Assembly (NCBI GenBank): GCA_027625225.1
Contig: JAQBWG010000072.1
Coordinates: 1-8,296 of the forward strand
Source: Chloroflexota bacterium
Lineage (GTDB): Bacteria; Chloroflexota; Dehalococcoidia; Lucifugimonadales; VGZR01
DNA length: 8,296 nt
Direction: 5' to 3'
Shown: positions 1 to 5,930 of the stretch, one piece after another
How the letters are laid out: each line of letters begins with the position of its first letter
How positions within the stretch are numbered: position 1 is the stretch's first letter
Translations under genes and position numbers: made by a program
Notes under the pieces: model-generated
Databases searched by the model: none
Seen by the model: only the letters and a program-made list of their open reading frames with translations
What the model was told of the DNA's origin: nothing

Positions 1-372
1 ATAGCCGGTAACGGAACAGTACAGAATGTCCGGATTCACCTCTTTGAGCGTTTGGTAATCCACACCCAGTTTTTTGGTGACCCCGGGCCGGTAGTTTTCC
101 ACTACCACATCTGCCTCACGTACCAGTCTGTACAGCGCTTCACGTCCTTCTTGTTTGGTCAAATCAATGATGACTGCACGCTTGCCCCGGTTCCAGCCCT
201 GAAAGGAGCCAGCCATCATACGGAAGCCGTCACCCGCGGGCGATTCGACCTTGACGACGCGGGCACCCAAATCGGCCAGGAGTGACGTCGTGTAAGAACC
301 TGCGATATAGGACGTGAGGTCTACGACTTTCACGTTGTCCAGAGGGTGCTTGAAAGATGCTTTGCTATTCAT
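1..372 (-). CDS. Class III (CaiB/BaiF) CoA-transferase, N-terminal part, runs off left edge
   Basis: The 124 visible codons encode the N-terminal Rossmann-like half of a family III CoA-transferase, an enzyme that moves CoA between two acyl acids through an Asp-acyl anhydride/CoA thioester cycle. Visible family signatures are LDNVKVVDLTSYIAGSYTTSLLADLGARVVKVE (residues 11-43, cited here as a region), the NRGKR block at 61-65, AVIIDLTKQEGREAL at 66-80, VVENYRPGV at 90-98 and ILYCSVTGY at the edge. The usual family length is about 390-400 residues, so the catalytic Asp lies outside the window. The start is the ATG at 372-370, whose ATGA overlaps the stop of the preceding gene; there is no strong Shine-Dalgarno, which fits translational coupling. 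The tandem arrangement with a second family member suggests a two-subunit enzyme or two related activities. The substrate cannot be told from this part. Confidence 0.93.
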   Translation of the reverse strand, partial: MNSKASFKHPLDNVKVVDLTSYIAGSYTTSLLADLGARVVKVESPAGDGFRMMAGSFQGWNRGKRAVIIDLTKQEGREALYRLVREADVVVENYRPGVTKKLGVDYQTLKEVNPDILYCSVTGY

Positions 373-1562
373 AAACCAAGCTCGGAAATGATGTCTTTGT
401 TATGGGCTCCTGGCAAGGGGGCAGGGATACCCCGGGATGCCGGTGTACCCACAAATTTAACCGGCACACCCATAGATTTTACCGTTCCCAGAATCTCATC
501 CTGGCTTTGAGAGATGATGCCATTGTGTATGACCTGAGGATGCCTCGCGAAGTCCTCGCGTGAGAGAACAGGCGCGCACGGGATGTCCTGCTCCGAAAAG
601 TAGGTCAGCCATTCCTGCCGGGTGCGGGTTTTTACAATATCTCCCAGCATTTCGATAAGAGCATCCCTGTGCTCGACGGGGATGTTCCAGGGCGCACCTT
701 CAAATCGCGGGTCTTCTAGCCAGTCAATGCGGTCTACGGCGAGACACAGTTTATTCCAGAACACGACGTTGCCACAGGCAATAAACAGCCATTCATCGCT
801 GGCCTTGAACAGCCTGTACACCGGATTGATGCCCTGTTGACCCCTGGCATCGCGCGCCCACGTACGTACACGTGGTCCTTCGACGATGCTCCCGGTTTGC
901 ATAGCCAGACAGGCGGCCATCATTGGCACTTCAACCCGTTGCCCGCGGCCAGTGTGTTCGCGGGCGTAGAGTGCCGAACTCACGCCAAGAGAGGCTACGA
1001 ACGCGGTAGCATAACTGGTGATGGGTAGTTCGACGTATATCGGCGGCTCTTGCCAGCCTCCCTGATCGCCATACATACCTGTAAAGGCGCTGACTGTACC
1101 GTTGTCCGCCGGAGCGGCATCAAGCGGGCCGGAGTCGCCGTACGGGGTTATGACGCAGTACACGAGCAGTTCATTGAGCTTGCGGATATTTTCATAGCTG
1201 AGGTCTCGGGGAAGACCCTGGGACATCGTCACCAGCACATCGCTCCGAGCGGCAAGCCGTCTGACGACTTCGAGACCGGTTTCGGAGTCGGAATCTACGA
1301 CCACACTGCGCTTGCCCCGATTCCACATCCTGAAGTCGGGGCGCTCGGACTTGGTTAACCGATTCGCGAACTCGACGCGTGTGACCTCCGCACCCATATC
1401 TCCCAGAAGCATAGTTGTGTACGCGCCCGGAACATCGGTAGAAAGGTCAATTATTTTTGTACCTACAAGTGGACCAGAAGGTGGCATACGTGTTCTTGAT
1501 AAAATCTCGCGCGAAATTCGCAGACTCATCCCAGCGCGGCCACCGTAGTATAGCGAAGCCAT
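369..1562 (-). CDS. Class III (CaiB/BaiF) CoA-transferase homologue with Ser at the catalytic Asp position
   Basis: This is a full-length family III CoA-transferase homologue (397 residues from the first ATG). Family features are PLVGTKIIDLSTDVPGAYTT from residue 31, NRGKR at 81-85, the ITPYGDSGP block at 138-146, TGRGQRVEVPM at 204-214, and EWLFIACGN at 257-265 followed by a Trp. The block P180-I-T-S-Y184 followed 20 residues later by TGRGQ aligns with the segment that carries the nucleophilic Asp (CaiB/Frc Asp169, context P-x-x-x-D-Y). Here that position is Ser183, codon AGT at 1016-1014. The protein may therefore be inactive alone and work as a partner of the overlapping downstream gene (ATGA at 372-369). 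Start choice is uncertain: 1562 is the longest frame, but family members normally begin near MPPSGPLVG, which would put the start at 1487 (372 residues). An intermediate ATG lies at 1529. None has a strong ribosome binding site. The substrate is unknown. Confidence 0.93.
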   Translation of the reverse strand: MASLYYGGRAGMSLRISREILSRTRMPPSGPLVGTKIIDLSTDVPGAYTTMLLGDMGAEVTRVEFANRLTKSERPDFRMWNRGKRSVVVDSDSETGLEVVRRLAARSDVLVTMSQGLPRDLSYENIRKLNELLVYCVITPYGDSGPLDAAPADNGTVSAFTGMYGDQGGWQEPPIYVELPITSYATAFVASLGVSSALYAREHTGRGQRVEVPMMAACLAMQTGSIVEGPRVRTWARDARGQQGINPVYRLFKASDEWLFIACGNVVFWNKLCLAVDRIDWLEDPRFEGAPWNIPVEHRDALIEMLGDIVKTRTRQEWLTYFSEQDIPCAPVLSREDFARHPQVIHNGIISQSQDEILGTVKSMGVPVKFVGTPASRGIPAPLPGAHNKDIISELGL

Positions 1563-1599
1563 GCCCTATGTAAAAGAATACCTATTTACTGCGATTGCA

Positions 1600-1629
1600 T
1601 TGCAGCTATGACCGACGTTCTGTTATATT
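1600..1629 (+). promoter_or_regulatory. Candidate promoter for tRNA-Ala
   Basis: TATATT at 1624-1629 matches the -10 consensus at five of six positions and is preceded by TG-T, giving an extended -10. A weak -35 (TTGCAG, 1600-1605) lies 18 nt upstream. Transcription would begin around 1636, leaving a short leader before the tRNA at 1669. The placement is reasonable, but the -35 is poor. Confidence 0.5.
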
Positions 1630-1668
1630 GGCTTAACGGGCCTTATCGGCTCGCCCATCCGTCTGTGG

Positions 1669-1744
1669 GGGGCTGTAGCTCACCTGGGAGAGCGCCTCAA
1701 TGGCATTGAGGAGGCAAGGGGTTCGACTCCCCTCAGCTCCACCA
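1669..1744 (+). tRNA. tRNA-Ala, anticodon GGC, CCA encoded
   Basis: A complete 76-nt cloverleaf can be folded. The acceptor stem is 1669-1675 with 1734-1740, the D arm GCTC/GAGC 1678-1681 with 1690-1693, the anticodon stem CCTCA/TGAGG 1695-1699 with 1707-1711, and the T arm AGGGG/CCCCT 1717-1721 with 1729-1733 around loop TTCGACT. The anticodon GGC (1702-1704) reads alanine codons GCC/GCU. The third acceptor pair is G1671-T1738, the G3:U70 wobble that is the main identity element for alanyl-tRNA synthetase. The anticodon loop has A at position 32 and U at 38, the pair known to be conserved in bacterial tRNA-Ala(GGC) for accurate decoding. Discriminator A1741 and CCA at 1742-1744 are in the DNA. 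The gene stands alone, convergent with the next coding region 12 nt away, and no terminator is evident. Confidence 0.98.
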
Positions 1745-1756
1745 CTCAAACTACTG

Positions 1757-2110
1757 CTAGGGCATTATGTGCTGTTTGGAGTAGTAAGCGACCCGCTCGG
1801 ACAGCACACCTTCGTCAGAGATTTTTAGCAGTCCACTTCCACAAAGGCCCGTTCCCGGTACTTCCCACCAACACGAGACTGTGCTCCAGTCCGCATCAGC
1901 AAGGATATCTCTATTCGTCACGAATGGAGCCGCCCCACCCGGCACAGTACTCCTAAGCTGGGCTACGAATTCATCAAGGCTATCTTCGGTGATTTCGCCG
2001 GCATCGGGGTCATCAAGAACATACCCTGGTGCGCACGCCTTCAATATTAGTCCTGTATCGGCCTCGCCCCATCCTTCGAAGTACGCCATGGCCATCTCTT
2101 TGCGCTTCAT
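1757..2110 (-). CDS. SnoaL/NTF2-like small protein
   Basis: The gene encodes 117 residues with the pattern of a nuclear transport factor 2/SnoaL-like single-domain protein. An N-terminal helix (MAMAYFEGWGEADTGLILKACAP, roughly residues 7-29) is followed by an acidic strand region (YVLDDPDAGEI, 30-40), a second helix (SLDEFVAQLRSTVPG) and alternating C-terminal strands ending VAYYSKQH. This is the usual cone-shaped alpha+beta fold and the usual length for the family. Family members include isomerases, dehydratases and non-enzymatic ligand binders, and no catalytic set is clear enough to choose between them. The start at 2110 is supported by AGAGG at 2119-2123 (minus strand), 8 nt upstream. There is no signal peptide, so it is probably cytosolic. 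It is a single gene, divergent from the ABC operon and convergent with tRNA-Ala, so the neighbours do not suggest a role. Confidence 0.8.
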   Translation of the reverse strand: MKRKEMAMAYFEGWGEADTGLILKACAPGYVLDDPDAGEITEDSLDEFVAQLRSTVPGGAAPFVTNRDILADADWSTVSCWWEVPGTGLCGSGLLKISDEGVLSERVAYYSKQHIMP

Positions 2111-2118
2111 ACATTCAA

Positions 2119-2123
2119 CCTCT
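2119..2123 (-). promoter_or_regulatory. Ribosome binding site of the NTF2-like gene
   Basis: AGAGG on the minus strand lies 8 nt before the ATG at 2110-2108, which fixes this start. An out-of-frame ATG lies four bases upstream of the chosen one. Confidence 0.65.
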
Positions 2124-2139
2124 TCTTACTAAAGGCTTG

Positions 2140-2149
2140 GTACATGTAC
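2140..2149. promoter_or_regulatory. Palindromic GTACATGTAC in the divergent intergenic region
   Basis: A perfect 10-bp palindrome sits in the 151-bp gap between the divergent NTF2-like gene and the ABC operon. A related TACATGTA palindrome sits upstream of the CLC gene (5827-5834). It could be an operator half-site or part of a promoter; palindromes of this length also arise by chance. No regulator is encoded nearby. Confidence 0.3.
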
Positions 2150-2248
2150 ATAAGGCTACACGCTCGGAGACGGTCTGCGCGAGCCAGGTATCCTCAAATG
2201 CAACATGCGGTGCATGCTATCCTACTTCTCCACGCTTATTGCCACATG

Positions 2249-2254
2249 TATACT
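2249..2254 (+). promoter_or_regulatory. Candidate -10 box for a near-leaderless ABC operon transcript
   Basis: TATACT matches the -10 consensus at five of six positions and ends 7 nt before the ATG at 2262, so transcription from it would start at or next to the start codon. No Shine-Dalgarno is visible before this ATG, which fits leaderless translation. A -35 is not convincing: the 17-nt spacer position holds TTCTCC. Confidence 0.4.
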
Positions 2255-2261
2255 GTCGCCC

Positions 2262-3164
2262 ATGACGGTCTTACTGGAAGCCAAACGGCTCACCAAGCAC
2301 TACGGTACCACGATTGCCCTTGAGTCGGTCGACTTCGAAGTCCATGAAGGCATCACGGGCTTGCTTGGGCCGAACGGCGCAGGAAAAAGCACGGCCATTA
2401 AACTGTTCCTGGGCCTTATCGAACCCACATACGGGACGGCCACCGTCATGGGACTCGAACCCTATTCGTCGGTCGAGGCGCGCGCCCGACTCGGCTACAT
2501 GCCCGAGCACGACTGCCTTCCATCCGGCATCACTGCTTCCGAGCTACTCACGCACCTCGCCGAAGTAAGCGGTCTTCCGCCCAGCTACTCACGCACCCGG
2601 GCCGCGGATATCCTTCGCCACGTCGGACTGCACGAGGAACGCTACCGTCCCATTGGCGAATACTCCACCGGTATGAAACAGCGGGTAAAGCTCGCCCAGG
2701 CGTTGGTGCACGACCCTGTACTCGTACTGCTGGATGAAGCAACGTCCGGACTCGACCCCGGTGGACGCGAGGAGATGCTCGACCTCATCCGGCGCACAGG
2801 CCGGGAATTTGGCATCAGCATCCTGCTGTCTTCTCACCTTATGGGTGATGTTGAGCGCACGTGTGATCAAATCATCGTGTTTGAAAGCGGACGCCTTTCG
2901 GAGTCTGGAATGGTCTCCCGATTCACCGAAGAAACCGAGACCATACTTATCGAGGTGGACGACAAGCGAGCGGAGTTGGTCGCCATTTTGGAGCAAGCGG
3001 GCTTTCAGCCTCTAACTGAAGGCTCTTCCATACTCCTCGAACTGGCCGGTGTGGACAAATACGATGCCATTCGCGACGCACTGGTCGAATCCGGAGCGCG
3101 GCTACGCAGGCTGTCGCCGAGGCGCCACCAACTGACCGATATCTTCCGGAGCGTTCCTGCATGA
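2262..3164 (+). CDS. ABC exporter ATP-binding protein 1
   Basis: This is a 300-residue nucleotide-binding subunit of an ABC-2 type exporter, which hydrolyses ATP at the inner face of the membrane. Visible parts are an A-loop Tyr14, Walker A GPNGAGKST (36-44), signature YSTGMKQR (134-141), Walker B VLVLLDE (153-159), D-loop SGLDP (162-166) and H-loop His192 in SSHL. The Q-loop position holds Glu82 in YMPEHD instead of Gln, shared with the second ATPase here. A C-terminal domain of about 80 residues follows (ETILIEVDD... to RRHQLTDIFRSV), as in many exporter ATPases. I chose the ATG at 2262 because family homology begins right after it; the frame stays open to an ATG at 2205, whose extra 19 residues do not look like the family. 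The stop overlaps the next start (ATGA, 3161-3164). The substrate is unknown. Confidence 0.95.
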   Translation: MTVLLEAKRLTKHYGTTIALESVDFEVHEGITGLLGPNGAGKSTAIKLFLGLIEPTYGTATVMGLEPYSSVEARARLGYMPEHDCLPSGITASELLTHLAEVSGLPPSYSRTRAADILRHVGLHEERYRPIGEYSTGMKQRVKLAQALVHDPVLVLLDEATSGLDPGGREEMLDLIRRTGREFGISILLSSHLMGDVERTCDQIIVFESGRLSESGMVSRFTEETETILIEVDDKRAELVAILEQAGFQPLTEGSSILLELAGVDKYDAIRDALVESGARLRRLSPRRHQLTDIFRSVPA

Positions 3165-4126
3165 CCGAGATGCAAGGAGAGGTCTTTGACCTTGGGTATC
3201 AGCACTACAACGGCCCTCGTGAAGGGCGGTCACGTGCTCGTAAGGCCATATGGAAAAACGGTGTGCGCATCATCCTGGGGATGGGCAAGAACTTCAAGGC
3301 GAAGATTCTGCCGGTGCTGCTGTTCATTGCCGTTATCATCCCCGCACTCGTCCTCTCCTTCGTCGCCTCCGCATCAGGCGGCTTCGGTGGAGACCAGCTC
3401 GGGCCCGCAGGCTACTACCAAATCGTCTCCATCATCATTCTGCTGTTTTCGGCTATCATGGCCCCCGAACTGCTCTGTCCTGATCGGCGGGACGGTGTCA
3501 TCACTTTATATCTCGTCCGCCCCCTGACAGCCACCGACTACATCGCGGGACGCTGGCTCGCATTCTTCTCTATCACGCTCATACTGGTCTACTCTGGGCA
3601 AGTCGTACTGTTTGTCGGGTATACGCTTGCTGCCGCCGAACCGTGGACATACCTTAAGGACAACTGGTTGGACATCCCCCGATTCCTGGCTGCAGGCTTC
3701 ATCCTTTCCCTGTTCACCACCACTCTACCCATGGCAGTCTCCGCATTCACCAATCGCAGGGCCATCGCAGCCGCCATCGTGATCGGGCTGTTTATCATTC
3801 TGACCTTCGTGCCCGCGTCTCTTAGTGAAGATCAGTGTGAAACCACCATTGTGACCGTAGAGGACTCAGACGGAAATGTTCGGTCGGGAACAAGATCTGA
3901 AAACTGCGGGCCGCTAATAGGTGATGCGGCCAAATGGGTAGCTCTCCTTGATATTTCCCAGGTTCCATCCCACGTAAACAGGATGATTTTCAATCAGGAA
4001 CCTACCGAACTCGCAAACAAGCTAGTTGAAGAGCTGCCTGCTATCGTGCCCATCGCTTGGTACATATTGCTCGTAGTCGGGCCGGGGTTCGTTCTGTGGT
4101 GGCGCTACCAGAGGATCAGGCTATGA
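3161..4126 (+). CDS. ABC-2 type exporter permease 1
   Basis: The gene encodes a 321-residue membrane subunit. After a cytosolic N-terminus (VFDLGYQHYNGPREGRSRA, about 8-26, a pattern I associate with permeases of this paired-operon type) there are about six hydrophobic segments near residues 49-70, 86-106, 131-157, 173-196, 200-220 and 293-314. A polar stretch, CPDRRDGVITLYLVRPLTATDY (106-127), lies between segments 2 and 3 and matches the coupling-helix area of ABC-2 permeases. A hydrophilic loop of about 70 residues (221-292), probably external, contains Cys226 and Cys249, which could form a disulfide. The start ATG overlaps the ATPase stop by ATGA and has GGAG about 11 nt upstream. It probably pairs with one or both ATPases and with the smaller permease at 5074. 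The transported molecule cannot be inferred. Confidence 0.9.
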   Translation: MTEMQGEVFDLGYQHYNGPREGRSRARKAIWKNGVRIILGMGKNFKAKILPVLLFIAVIIPALVLSFVASASGGFGGDQLGPAGYYQIVSIIILLFSAIMAPELLCPDRRDGVITLYLVRPLTATDYIAGRWLAFFSITLILVYSGQVVLFVGYTLAAAEPWTYLKDNWLDIPRFLAAGFILSLFTTTLPMAVSAFTNRRAIAAAIVIGLFIILTFVPASLSEDQCETTIVTVEDSDGNVRSGTRSENCGPLIGDAAKWVALLDISQVPSHVNRMIFNQEPTELANKLVEELPAIVPIAWYILLVVGPGFVLWWRYQRIRL

Positions 4127-5073
4127 CACAAGAACAACACACACAGCCTGGTACCAACCAGTCAACTATCGAAGTTAATAACGTGTCAAAGTGGTTCGGC
4201 AGCGTGGTTGCAGTGAACGATATTTCGTTACAAATCCGTCCTGGCATCACCGGCCTGCTCGGCCCCAACGGCGCTGGCAAGACCACACTTCTGCACATGA
4301 TTGCCGGACTGTCCGCACCGTCTGAGGGTACGGTAACCGTCTTGGGCGAGCCTGTTCGCGACAATCCGCAGCTGTATCACCGTATCGGTGTAATGTCTGA
4401 GCACGAGTCCGTGTACGGCTTCTATACCGGCAGGCAGTTCGTCGAATTCTCCGCCCGCCTGTACGGCATCACCGACGTAGCGCAAGCTGTAGACAAGGCC
4501 ATCGGATCGGTTGCGCTCACCGACGCACAGTGGCGACCGTTGGGCACATATTCGCGTGGTATGCGGCAGAGGATGCGGCTGGCGGCGACGATGGTGCACG
4601 ACCCCGAAGTGCTGTTGCTGGATGAACCTCTCAACGGCACCGACCCCCGTCAGCGCATCGAGTTCCACCAGCTCATACGGCAACTGGCAGATGAAGGTCG
4701 GACGATACTTATCTCATCGCATATCCTCGAAGAGGTGGAAACCCTGGCCGACCGCATCCTGCTTGTCGTCAGCGGCAAACTGGCGGCGTCCGGAAACTTC
4801 CGCGCCATCCGCGAAAAGCTGGACGAACGGCCGTACCGCGTACGAATCGTGGTCAGCGACCTGCGTGCCATGGCCGCCGGCCTGATGAAGATGGACACGG
4901 TGGACTCGGTCAGCGTCGACCCCGACGGTTCGCTCATCGTACTCACCCACGACGTCGGCGCGCTTCAGCGTTCGGTTCCCAAGGTCACCAAAGACCTGGG
5001 GTTGCGTCTGCTTCGCGTTGACCCACTGGATGATTCGCTGGAGAGCGTCTTCAGCTACGTGGTGGAGGGTTAG
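4123..5073 (+). CDS. ABC exporter ATP-binding protein 2
   Basis: This is the second ATP-binding subunit of the operon, 316 residues. A hydrophilic Gln/Thr-rich tail of about 15 residues precedes the domain. The domain shows aromatic Trp24/Phe25 in the A-loop area, Walker A GPNGAGKTT (47-55), a Q-loop position occupied by Glu93 (VMSEHES), signature YSRGMRQR (143-150), Walker B VLLLDE (163-168), an unusual D-loop NGTDP (171-175) and H-loop His200 in SSHI. A C-terminal domain of about 100 residues ends in SLESVFSYVVEG, comparable to the end of ATPase 1. The start at 4123 is supported by AGAGG at 4110-4114 with an 8-nt spacer and by an ATGA overlap with permease 1. An in-frame ATG at 4057 lies inside permease 1 and is unlikely. 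It diverges clearly from ATPase 1, so a heterodimeric ATPase pair is plausible. Confidence 0.95.
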   Translation: MTQEQHTQPGTNQSTIEVNNVSKWFGSVVAVNDISLQIRPGITGLLGPNGAGKTTLLHMIAGLSAPSEGTVTVLGEPVRDNPQLYHRIGVMSEHESVYGFYTGRQFVEFSARLYGITDVAQAVDKAIGSVALTDAQWRPLGTYSRGMRQRMRLAATMVHDPEVLLLDEPLNGTDPRQRIEFHQLIRQLADEGRTILISSHILEEVETLADRILLVVSGKLAASGNFRAIREKLDERPYRVRIVVSDLRAMAAGLMKMDTVDSVSVDPDGSLIVLTHDVGALQRSVPKVTKDLGLRLLRVDPLDDSLESVFSYVVEG

Positions 5074-5796
5074 ATGAACCAGATGTTCCGACTCTCCATG
5101 CGCCAACTCGCCGGGCAGCGGCGCATCGCCATCATCGCGCTGCTAGCGGCACTGCCTATACTGATTGCTGTACTGGTGTCCATATTCGCCAACGACGACG
5201 ACTCGTTCAATGAAAACTTCATCAACAGCCTGCTCGCAGGCATGCTTATCAGCGGCATCCTGCCTATCGTAACCATGGCATTGGCCACCACGGCGTTCGC
5301 CAACGAACTTGACGACAAAACCCTGAGCTATCTGGTATTGAAGCCTATCCGGCGGTCGTTCATCGTGCTGCCGAAGCTGCTTGCGACCATTGCCATAGCC
5401 GGCCCGTTACTGGTTATCAGTGGAGTGGTCGCCACAATTCTGGGGCTGGAAACCGCCCGCGCGACGCTTGCCGTGGGGATTGCACTGGCCGTAGGCGTGA
5501 TTACTTACGCCTCCATTTTCACCTGGGCCGGCCTCATCAGCACCCGTGCCTTGGGGTTCGCACTTGTTTATGTGTTCGTGTGGGAGGGGCTCATTACCTC
5601 CTTTTTCCAAAACATCCAGTATCTGAGCGTGAGAGGCTACACCATGAGCATCATGTATGGTCTGGATAAGACCGGCTTCGAGTCCATATCCAGCCAGGTA
5701 ATCAACCTCTACGCCGGTATTGTCGGGGCAGCCGCGGTAACGGTGGTATTTTTCTTGTTGACTGTACGCCGTCTTAGCAGAATGGACATCCCCTAA
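5074..5796 (+). CDS. ABC-2 type exporter permease 2
   Basis: The gene encodes a 240-residue membrane subunit, shorter than permease 1. Hydrophobic segments lie near residues 17-39, 52-75, 100-123, 133-156, 159-178 and 212-231, giving the six-helix plan of an ABC-2 permease. The polar stretch NELDDKTLSYLVLKPIRRS (77-95) between helices 2 and 3 corresponds to CPDRRDGVITLYLVRPL in permease 1 and probably contacts an ATPase. The start codon directly abuts the preceding TAG, and GGAGG at 5064-5068 sits 5 nt before it, so translation is coupled to ATPase 2. It closes the four-gene unit. No hairpin-plus-T-run terminator is visible in the 134 bp that follow. The function is export of an unknown substrate. 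Confidence 0.9.
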   Translation: MNQMFRLSMRQLAGQRRIAIIALLAALPILIAVLVSIFANDDDSFNENFINSLLAGMLISGILPIVTMALATTAFANELDDKTLSYLVLKPIRRSFIVLPKLLATIAIAGPLLVISGVVATILGLETARATLAVGIALAVGVITYASIFTWAGLISTRALGFALVYVFVWEGLITSFFQNIQYLSVRGYTMSIMYGLDKTGFESISSQVINLYAGIVGAAAVTVVFFLLTVRRLSRMDIP

Positions 5797-5827
5797 AACC
5801 TCACCGCTTTCCTCTTCTCATCCGCCT

Positions 5828-5838
5828 ACATGTAAGCT
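5828..5838 (+). promoter_or_regulatory. ACATGTAAGCT element upstream of the CLC gene
   Basis: The 134-bp gap between permease 2 and the CLC gene contains the palindrome TACATGTA (5827-5834), read on as ACATGTAAGCT. Nine of these 11 bases match ACATGTATACT at 2244-2254, just before the ABC operon. The shared part may be a promoter element (TAAGCT versus TATACT as -10) or a protein site. The -10 match here is weak and no -35 is clear. Confidence 0.3.
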
Positions 5839-5930
5839 ACGCTGTGCGCAACACGCCAAGGGAGCCTGTCCAATAGTCTGATGCTATCGCCTTACTCACC
5901 GGGCACGTACACGCGACATAGCCGGATGTT

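Noticed and set aside
1745..1790. Inverted repeat ACTACT (1750-1755) / AGTAGT (1781-1786) after the tRNA as a terminator
   Set aside because: The stem is only six bases with a loop of about 25, there is no T-run, and it lies in the end of the NTF2-like coding region.
2205..2261. A longer ABC ATPase 1 start at 2205 giving an N-terminal hydrophobic tail
   Set aside because: The added residues (MRCMLSYFSTLIATCILSP) are not part of the ATPase family, would cross the best -10 box, and have no ribosome binding site.
2589..2996. A 135-codon open frame antisense to ABC ATPase 1
   Set aside because: The opposite strand encodes the ATPase signature and Walker B motifs; this frame is a codon-bias shadow.
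4228..4683. A 151-codon open frame antisense to ABC ATPase 2
   Set aside because: Same reason: it mirrors conserved ATPase sequence and shows no domain of its own.
5797..5930. Intrinsic terminator after the ABC operon
   Set aside because: No GC-rich hairpin followed by T residues is present; the pyrimidine-rich stretch at 5808-5818 has no stem before it.
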